A DNA stretch of 5,587 nt. Source: Oxalobacteraceae bacterium (GTDB lineage Bacteria; Pseudomonadota; Gammaproteobacteria; Burkholderiales; Burkholderiaceae_D). Position numbers and translations under genes: made by a program. Of this stretch, positions 1 to 4,245 are shown piece after piece (position 1 is the first letter of the stretch; the number at the start of each line of letters is the position of its first letter). Where the stretch lies: NCBI GenBank assembly GCA_947453015.1, contig CANGFL010000109.1:1-5587 (forward strand), in the 5' to 3' direction. Below the pieces are notes generated by a model that was not told the DNA's origin, did no database searches, and saw only the letters and a program-made list of their open reading frames with translations.

Positions 1-48
1 AGTTTTTTCTCACTTTCGGCTAAAAGCCAACTTTTCCTGTCACAACGA

Positions 49-75
49 ATATCGGTTCGGGCTGATAGAACTTTA
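49..75 (-). promoter_or_regulatory. Candidate sigma-28 (FliA) promoter facing left, probably for off-window flgM
   Basis: On the minus strand the sequence reads TAAAG, then 14 bases, then ACCGATAT. The FliA consensus is TAAA-N15-GCCGATAA, so the -35 element and spacing fit exactly and the -10 element matches at 6 of 8 positions. It lies downstream of flgA and points away from it. In Vibrio and Pseudomonas flgM follows flgA and is FliA-dependent, so the promoter probably serves a flgM gene beyond the left edge. The target gene is inferred, not seen. The hairpin at 59-79 occupies the spacer of this promoter. Confidence 0.5.
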
Positions 76-85
76 GCCCTTTTTT
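59..85 (+). terminator. Possible rho-independent terminator, plus orientation
   Basis: GGGCT (59-63) pairs with AGCCC (75-79), with a further G-U and A-T pair inside, and is followed directly by six T (80-85). In the plus direction this has the form of an intrinsic terminator for a gene entering from the left. It overlaps the leftward sigma-28-like promoter, and the two readings imply different neighbours, so one may be accidental. On the minus strand the stem is not followed by T, so it is not an obvious terminator for flgA. Confidence 0.3.
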
Positions 86-140
86 GAATTTTTTTTATCA
101 ACAAAAAGATAATTATCATAAATAGAATAAATCATCTGTC

Positions 141-162
141 TTTAAACACCTTTTAAACACCT
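141..162. repeat. Perfect 11-bp tandem duplication over the flgA stop codon
   Basis: TTTAAACACCT occurs twice head to tail (141-151 and 152-162). The flgA stop codon (TTA on the plus strand, 153-155) lies in the second copy. It looks like a small slippage duplication at the gene end. No function is evident. Confidence 0.6.
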
Positions 163-1247
163 TTGGCCGCACCTTTGCCGGTGATAACACCGGAGAAGGT
201 ATGGCCAGATTCTGGATTGCGCAACTTAATTTGTTCGTTCAGGCGCCCATCCTGCAGTGCCTCAACCTTTACTGTAATCATAAATTCTGTGGGTCGGCCA
301 ATGACAAAGGTCACTAGATCGCCTTTTTTTACCATCAGCGCAGGACGCAAATCGCTGGTTCGTATAGCTTCGCCGGCACGGATAGGGCGCATCAGCTCCG
401 ATCCCTCTAAACCAGAAAGATCGAACAAGTGGGTACGATTTATCTTTTCGGCATCTAATCGTTCCAGCTTGAGTAATTCGGGTTTTAACACTTGGCCCAC
501 GTTCAGATTACTTGAAGCGACCACCACTTGTCGGTTTTCCGCGAGGTCCGTGGTTTGAATAATCTGGCCAGCCGCTACATTTTTACCTAAGCGGGTGCCG
601 GGCGTGATTTCAGTTGGAATCCAGACTGGCGAACTACCGCCCGCACCGGGCGCAAGATCTATCCGCTCGATCGCCGATTCCGTCATCAAATCGCCAGCTT
701 TTAAAGCAAACTTTGCGCGGACGGCTTTTTGTCCCTTTTCAAGATCGTGCGCCATTACCGGCTGGCCCTTAGCCAGTGGTCGTTTCAATTGGCGCCCGAC
801 TAAGGCTGATTTTTCGTTAAAACTTCCTGCGGCGGGCACAGCCACCGTTTTGATATCTAAATCCGTATCTTTCAGTGCCTGACCGGGAGCGATATCCCGA
901 TTCGCCACCACCATCTCTTGCAGCTGCTGCTGAGTCAGGCCAACTTTTACAAAAATTTGCCATGCCGGTTTGTTACAGCGGGCACGAACACTCTCTTTAT
1001 TAACAAATGGATAATCAAAGCTAAGGCTGCCGCCGCAGGGTTGAACCTGCACGCGGGGATCGAGTGGTGCCATTTTGACTTGATCGGCTGTGACACCTGA
1101 CTGACCCGCAACCCAATTGCCCAACGCAGTCTCCAATGCCTCTTGCGGAGTCGCAGCCAAAACCGCCTGCGAGCTTGCGAATAGCAGGATCGCCAGCAAT
1201 CTCAACACAACTCTATATAGGAGTGGCTGGAGTCGTTGAATAATCAT
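153..1247 (-). CDS. flgA: Flagellar basal body P-ring formation protein FlgA, long form with three SAF-like repeats
   Basis: FlgA is a periplasmic chaperone that assists FlgI assembly into the P ring. The 364-residue product begins with a Sec signal peptide: arginines at 5, 12 and 16, a hydrophobic stretch from about 13 to 24, and probable cleavage after AVLA (residue 31). Residues 32-110 form the N-terminal domain, with a likely disulfide pair at Cys71 and Cys91. Three SAF-like units follow at about 112-170, 175-236 and 240-300; each opens with a beta strand and a glycine-containing turn and ends in an [A/P]-G-[Q/E]-x-[I/V]...DL pattern. The C-terminal beta domain (301-364; VKKGDLVTFVIGR, then a GxLNExIKLRNPESG segment) is typical of FlgA. 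E. coli FlgA is about 219 residues with one SAF unit, so the excess matches two more. ATG at 1247 is the first possible in-frame ATG, since TAG precedes it at 1287-1289, but no clear Shine-Dalgarno is visible. A leftward sigma-54-like promoter lies at 1345-1360. Confidence 0.93.
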   Translation of the reverse strand: MIIQRLQPLLYRVVLRLLAILLFASSQAVLAATPQEALETALGNWVAGQSGVTADQVKMAPLDPRVQVQPCGGSLSFDYPFVNKESVRARCNKPAWQIFVKVGLTQQQLQEMVVANRDIAPGQALKDTDLDIKTVAVPAAGSFNEKSALVGRQLKRPLAKGQPVMAHDLEKGQKAVRAKFALKAGDLMTESAIERIDLAPGAGGSSPVWIPTEITPGTRLGKNVAAGQIIQTTDLAENRQVVVASSNLNVGQVLKPELLKLERLDAEKINRTHLFDLSGLEGSELMRPIRAGEAIRTSDLRPALMVKKGDLVTFVIGRPTEFMITVKVEALQDGRLNEQIKLRNPESGHTFSGVITGKGAAKGV

Positions 1248-1272
1248 CGCGTTTTGGTTGTCAATTTGTTCA

Positions 1273-1288
1273 TGGTACGGGCTTTGCT
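1273..1288 (+). promoter_or_regulatory. Candidate sigma-54 promoter of the LysM-transglycosylase gene
   Basis: TGGTACG-GGCT-TTGCT matches the RpoN consensus TGGCACG-N4-TTGCW with one mismatch, and the GG and GC dinucleotides have the required 12-bp offset. The predicted start is near 1299, giving a leader of about 83 bases to the ATG at 1382. That is close to the leader length predicted for flgB (about 73). This would put the gene under the same sigma factor as the flgB operon. Confidence 0.65.
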
Positions 1289-1296
1289 AAATCCTC

Positions 1297-1321
1297 TTCA
1301 ACACAGTGTCAGGCTGTTGAA
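1297..1321. repeat. Inverted repeat TTCAACA-N11-TGTTGAA between the facing promoters
   Basis: Perfect 7-bp arms at 1297-1303 and 1315-1321 are separated by 11 bases. The element lies just downstream of the predicted start of the rightward promoter and just past that of the leftward one. It could be an operator or a leader hairpin, but I recognise no known site. Confidence 0.4.
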
Positions 1322-1344
1322 CTTCCGACAGTCCCGACAAACAG

Positions 1345-1360
1345 AGCAAGAATGATTCCA
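1345..1360 (-). promoter_or_regulatory. Candidate sigma-54 promoter of flgA
   Basis: The minus strand reads TGGAATC-ATTC-TTGCT. The -24 GG, the -12 TTGCT and the spacing fit RpoN, but three positions of the -24 element (A for C, T for C, C for G) deviate, so it is weaker than the other two. The predicted start is near 1334, leaving a leader of about 87 bases before flgA, similar to the other two promoters here. Confidence 0.42.
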
Positions 1361-1381
1361 GACCCAAATAGATGAGAGATC

Positions 1382-2341
1382 ATGGAAATACGATCGAGAG
1401 TTAATGACCAGATAGGCGATATTGCCAAAGAGAGAGCGCGTCACCGCGAGGCCGCGCCATCGACGTCTTTCCGTCAGGTGGTGGAAGAGGCTAACCGTGA
1501 AGCGACTTCAACCGTAAAGGTTCAGCGTGGCGATACCTTAGTTAGTCTGACACGCAATTTCTTGGGTGAGTCGGCGTCCCAACTAAACAAAGGGCAGATT
1601 TACGATCTGGCTAAAACGCTGGCCAAAGAAAATGGCATTGCTAATCCAGACCGCATCATGCCGGGGCAGCAGATCAATATGACCCCTATGTCTACCTTAG
1701 CAGCACTGAAGCTCAGGCAGGGCACGGTTGAAGGCGTTCAGCTGAACACGGAATCGCCGCAGGTGAGTGCGCCGGTGTTGGATAAAACCTTGGCGCGAGC
1801 AGTCACTAAAGGATATATGCAGGCCGAAGACCAGCGCGCGGTACGCGATAAGATTTTGCAGCTCGCTACAACCCATGGTTTTTCGCCGGATGATTTTGCC
1901 CGCACCACCTTAATGGAGTCGGATGGTATGAATCCGCGTGCATCGAATGGTAGCTGCCACGGCATCATTCAATTTTGCTCAGGCGGTAATCGGGGTGCTG
2001 CGAGTGCCGGCTATGCCGACAATCCTAAAGAGATACTTTCATTGTCTGTGATGGATCAGCTGGATTTAGTTGATAAATATTTTACGGATACCAAGCTCAA
2101 AGATTTTGGTCCGGCTTCTTTGGATAATCTCTATTTGACCGTGTTAACACCGAACGCACGTAATGAGCCGCGAGCTAACGTGCCATTAAATATTGTCGGT
2201 CGCCAGGCCGCCGCTTTATATGAGGGGCGTGATCAGGCGGGGGTGATTACGCGTAATTCGCTGATTGCAGGGCTCAAGCAAAATGCACGTGAACGTCTGG
2301 GTGAATTCTCAGTCGCTAAAGTAGAGCGCAAAATGATGTGA
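1382..2341 (+). CDS. LysM and lytic-transglycosylase/lysozyme-like domain protein, putative flagellum-associated murein hydrolase
   Basis: I know no gene name for this 319-residue protein. Residues 1-43 are charged and polar, with no signal peptide or membrane segment. Residues 44-103 are a LysM peptidoglycan-binding domain (VQRGDTLVSLTRNFLG at the start, IMPGQQINM at the end). A helical linker follows. Residues 155-310 look like a lysozyme-fold transglycosylase domain: Glu179 in LMESDGMNPRAS is the likely catalytic acid, HGIIQF (193-198) resembles the SLT GxxQ motif, and YLTVLTPNA (251-259) resembles the later conserved SLT segment. Cys192 and Cys199 flank the GIIQF motif. A TGA in frame at 1373-1375 rules out an upstream extension with a signal peptide, so Sec export is unlikely. 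Only a weak, close GAGAG (1374-1378) precedes the ATG. Its own sigma-54-like promoter and place between flgA and flgB suggest it opens murein for the rod, as the FlgJ muramidase domain or SltF do elsewhere. Enzymatic activity and flagellar role are inferred; LysM is sure, the catalytic fold fairly sure. Confidence 0.85.
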   Translation: MEIRSRVNDQIGDIAKERARHREAAPSTSFRQVVEEANREATSTVKVQRGDTLVSLTRNFLGESASQLNKGQIYDLAKTLAKENGIANPDRIMPGQQINMTPMSTLAALKLRQGTVEGVQLNTESPQVSAPVLDKTLARAVTKGYMQAEDQRAVRDKILQLATTHGFSPDDFARTTLMESDGMNPRASNGSCHGIIQFCSGGNRGAASAGYADNPKEILSLSVMDQLDLVDKYFTDTKLKDFGPASLDNLYLTVLTPNARNEPRANVPLNIVGRQAAALYEGRDQAGVITRNSLIAGLKQNARERLGEFSVAKVERKMM

Positions 2342-2432
2342 TGGTAAAAAAAGTAAACGTGAACGAAATGATTTTTTTGCGTTTGCCTTTTACTTAGAAA
2401 GATCAGCGCGTCAATTTAATGGCGGTTGACTC

Positions 2433-2456
2433 AAGGCGGCAAGCTCTTGCCGCCTT
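2433..2456. promoter_or_regulatory. Palindrome 1, candidate enhancer-binding-protein site upstream of flgB
   Basis: AAGGCGGCAAG (2433-2443) and CTTGCCGCCTT (2446-2456) are perfect 11-bp arms around a CT centre. No T-run follows, so it is not a normal terminator. Its centre is about 128 bp before the predicted flgB start, a usual distance for sigma-54 activator sites. It is a near copy of the palindrome at 2486-2505, and its GGCAA-N4-TTGCC core is plausible for a FlrC/FleR/FlbD-type flagellar activator. The identity of the protein is inferred. Confidence 0.55.
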
Positions 2457-2485
2457 CACCATGGAGTCGGGTAGTGACTTCATCC

Positions 2486-2509
2486 GGTGGCAAATTCTTG
2501 CCGCTTTTT
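2486..2509 (+). promoter_or_regulatory. Palindrome 2 with T-run: candidate activator site and/or terminator of the upstream gene
   Basis: GTGGCAA (2487-2493) pairs with TTGCCGC (2498-2504), with one G-U pair and a four-base loop, and five T follow (2505-2509). As RNA this is a moderate intrinsic terminator for the gene ending at 2341. As DNA, positions 2486-2505 match 16 of 20 positions of palindrome 1 (2435-2454), and the centre lies about 77 bp before the predicted flgB start. It may serve both purposes. There is no stronger terminator between the two genes. Confidence 0.5.
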
Positions 2510-2546
2510 CCCTCTGAAATGGTCGTATTTCCGCCAAAAAACGAAC

Positions 2547-2562
2547 TGGCACGGCGCTTGCA
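2547..2562 (+). promoter_or_regulatory. Sigma-54 promoter of the flgBCDE operon
   Basis: TGGCACG-GCGC-TTGCA is a perfect match to the RpoN -24/-12 consensus with correct spacing. Transcription should begin near 2573, giving a leader of about 73 bases before flgB. RpoN control of the flgB operon is standard in bacteria with polar-flagellum hierarchies such as Vibrio and Pseudomonas, where a two-component activator (FlrC or FleR) drives it. Confidence 0.9.
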
Positions 2563-2634
2563 ATGGTCGGATCGACAGCTGGAAACTTGAACGTTCTGTC
2601 GGTATTCCGGCGCAACACCATCTAGCAGCATGTA

Positions 2635-2639
2635 GGGAG
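2635..2639 (+). promoter_or_regulatory. Ribosome binding site that fixes the flgB start
   Basis: GGGAG lies six bases before the ATG at 2646. The reading frame stays open upstream as far as an ATG at 2487, but that stretch contains the sigma-54 promoter and part of palindrome 2 and encodes nothing like FlgB. The downstream ATG is therefore the real start. Confidence 0.85.
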
Positions 2640-2645
2640 TACAAA

Positions 2646-3035
2646 ATGGATTTACTCAATTCGGCTTTAGGCATACACGACAAAGCGCTGCGCGTGCGAA
2701 ATCAGCGCATGGAGCTGCTCGCTCGAAATATCGCCAATGAAGACACGCCGCATTTCAAGTCGCGTGAATTGGATTTTAAAACCGTGATGGCGAAATTCGA
2801 ACCTGCGGAACCCATGGCGGCGACCAACCAAACGCATTTTGATTATGGCGATGACAAGTTAGATGACGATGGCATGCGTTATCGCGTTCCATTCAACGCA
2901 TCAGCCGATGGAAACACAGTAGAGATCACCGTGGAACAGGCCAAGTACGGTAAAGCAGCCGCTGATTATCAAGCGACGCTGACCTTTCTTGAAAATCGCG
3001 TCAGCAGTATTCGCAAAGCATTGAGAGGGGATTAA
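2646..3035 (+). CDS. flgB: Flagellar basal body proximal rod protein FlgB
   Basis: FlgB is a proximal rod subunit next to the MS ring, exported by the flagellar type III apparatus. The 129-residue product (E. coli 138) starts MDLLNSALGIHDKALRVR, followed by the rod/hook signature ARNIANEDTPHFKSRELDF (residues 26 onward). The C-terminal helix (about 93-129; VEQAKYGKAAADYQATLTFLENRVSSIRKAL) is the D0 coiled-coil segment. The central part is short and acidic. The start is set by GGGAG at 2635-2639 and by family length. It is first in the operon under the sigma-54 promoter at 2547-2562, and flgC follows after 6 bp. Confidence 0.97.
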   Translation: MDLLNSALGIHDKALRVRNQRMELLARNIANEDTPHFKSRELDFKTVMAKFEPAEPMAATNQTHFDYGDDKLDDDGMRYRVPFNASADGNTVEITVEQAKYGKAAADYQATLTFLENRVSSIRKALRGD

Positions 3036-3041
3036 TAAATC

Positions 3042-3473
3042 ATGCCTATGTCCATAGATAACATCTTCGGTATTGGCGGTACTGCGCTAAATGCACAGAT
3101 GATCCGTATGAATACCACCGCATCGAATTTGGCGAATGCGGGTACGACATCAGCTACCGAGAAGGAAGCGTATCGCGGTAAGCGCACCATCTTTAAATCG
3201 CTGATGGATGATCAGATGACCAATGCTGGCTCACCCTACGTTGGTGGTGTGAAGGTCGACAAAATTGTCGATGACACCAAGCCTGTACCTCGTGTCTATG
3301 ACCCGGGCAATCCACTTGCCGATGGCGATGGCTTTGTATTTCAGTCTAATGTGAATGAAGTTACTGAGATGGTCGACATGATGGCCGCCTCGCGTTCGTA
3401 TCAGAACAACGTCGAAGTTGTAAACACTGCACGCGAGCTGATGATGCGCTCGCTTGAAATTATTAAAGCATAA
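3042..3473 (+). CDS. flgC: Flagellar basal body rod protein FlgC
   Basis: FlgC is a proximal rod subunit that assembles with FlgB and FlgF. The 143-residue product (E. coli 134) has the N-terminal IDNIFGIGGTALNAQMIRMNTTASNLANA signature, the central YDPGNPLADGDGFVFQSNVNEV segment (86-107), and the C-terminal EMVDMMAASRSYQNNVEVVNTARELMMRSLEII helix. The central segment departs from the usual form with N90 where His, F98 where Tyr and S102 where Pro are common. Two starts are possible: ATG at 3042, better spaced from GAGAGGGG (3023-3030), and ATG at 3048 (MSIDNIF), which agrees better with known FlgC N termini. It sits 6 bp after flgB and 11 bp before flgD. Confidence 0.96.
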   Translation: MPMSIDNIFGIGGTALNAQMIRMNTTASNLANAGTTSATEKEAYRGKRTIFKSLMDDQMTNAGSPYVGGVKVDKIVDDTKPVPRVYDPGNPLADGDGFVFQSNVNEVTEMVDMMAASRSYQNNVEVVNTARELMMRSLEIIKA

Positions 3474-3484
3474 GGATTATTGAC

Positions 3485-4207
3485 ATGGCATCGACCGTTA
3501 CTGGCGCAGCACAAAACACCTCGACATACACGCTGCCGTCGAGCATTAAGACGACTGATCAAGCAAAAGCTGATGCAGCCCAAGCATCGATTAGCGGTGA
3601 TGGTGGCGCTATGGGTCAGGGGGCATTTTTAACGCTATTCACTACCCAGCTTAAGAATCAAAATCCATTAGACCCCATGAATAACGATGCCTTTGTGGCT
3701 CAGTTAGCGCAGTTCTCGCAGTTGGAAGCGACTACTAAGATGTCTGACAATCTTCAAAATATGGTGTCGTCCATGTCCAGTGAACGCATGAGTACAGCGA
3801 GTGGATTGATTGGGAAAAAAGTCGCGATCCCAGATGGCAAAGCCATACTTACTAACGCACAGCCAGTCGATGGCACGGTCACGCTGGATAAAGATGTGGA
3901 TTCGATTTCACTCAAAGTTTTTGCTTCGGATGGTTCCGTGGTTCGCACAGGCGACATTGGTCCGCAGAAAAAAGGGGATTTCAATTTTAGTTGGGACGGA
4001 AAAGATAGTAATGGCGCTGCAGTTGCTGATGGTGTGTATCGCATCGAGGCGACAGTTAGTTCACTCGGCGTTTCTAGTAAACCACCAGTGTCAACCATGG
4101 CGCCAGTCCGATCAGTCACCACCGATGCAACTACCGGTGATATGCAAGTCGAATTTGATGATGGAACAACCCAAAGCCTGTCGCAAGTTAAGCGCGTTGG
4201 CCTGTAA
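3485..4207 (+). CDS. flgD: Flagellar hook assembly (capping) protein FlgD
   Basis: FlgD is the scaffold cap at the tip of the growing hook, needed for FlgE polymerisation and absent from the finished flagellum. The 240-residue product (E. coli about 231) has a flexible polar N terminus with FLTLF at 48-52, fitting the FxxxPhi gate-recognition motif of rod/hook export substrates. The diagnostic QLKNQNPLDPMNNDAFVAQLAQFSQLEAT block follows (55-83). The C-terminal half has the tudor-like region beginning GLIGKKV (107-113), an inserted fibronectin-III-like domain (about 139-190, with FSWDGKDSNG at 168-177 and ADGVYRIEA after it), and the return strand ending in SQVKRVGL. AAGGA at 3472-3476, eight bases before the ATG, supports this start. 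Confidence 0.97.
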   Translation: MASTVTGAAQNTSTYTLPSSIKTTDQAKADAAQASISGDGGAMGQGAFLTLFTTQLKNQNPLDPMNNDAFVAQLAQFSQLEATTKMSDNLQNMVSSMSSERMSTASGLIGKKVAIPDGKAILTNAQPVDGTVTLDKDVDSISLKVFASDGSVVRTGDIGPQKKGDFNFSWDGKDSNGAAVADGVYRIEATVSSLGVSSKPPVSTMAPVRSVTTDATTGDMQVEFDDGTTQSLSQVKRVGL

Positions 4208-4245
4208 ATAAACACTAGCTCACCAGTAATTCAGGAGAAATACAC

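Noticed and set aside
1171..1179. Half-site similar to the flgB palindromes inside the 5' part of flgA
   Set aside because: Only one arm matches, the other half does not, and it is coding sequence.
1415..1426. GGCGATATTGCC near the start of the LysM gene as an activator site
   Set aside because: The arm spacing is two bases instead of four, one arm has a mismatch, and it lies within coding sequence.
2344..2393. Imperfect AT-rich inverted repeat just after the LysM gene as a terminator
   Set aside because: The stem is weak and interrupted, the T-run sits in the loop, and no T-run follows the right arm.
2410..2430. GTCAA-N11-TTGAC as a FleQ-like box; the 8-mer GTCAATTT also occurs at 1260-1267
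   Set aside because: The spacer is 11 bases instead of 4, and sharing one 8-mer between two regions of this size is expected by chance.
2481..2509. Second sigma-54 promoter at TGGCA...TTGC within palindrome 2
   Set aside because: The GG to GC offset is 11 bp instead of 12, and a perfect promoter lies just downstream.
2487..2645. N-terminal extension of flgB from an upstream in-frame ATG
   Set aside because: The stretch contains the sigma-54 promoter and part of a palindrome, encodes nothing like FlgB, and a good GGGAG precedes the ATG at 2646.
3754..4215. Minus-strand open frame of 153 codons opposite flgD
   Set aside because: It is a shadow of flgD with no recognisable domain or Shine-Dalgarno.
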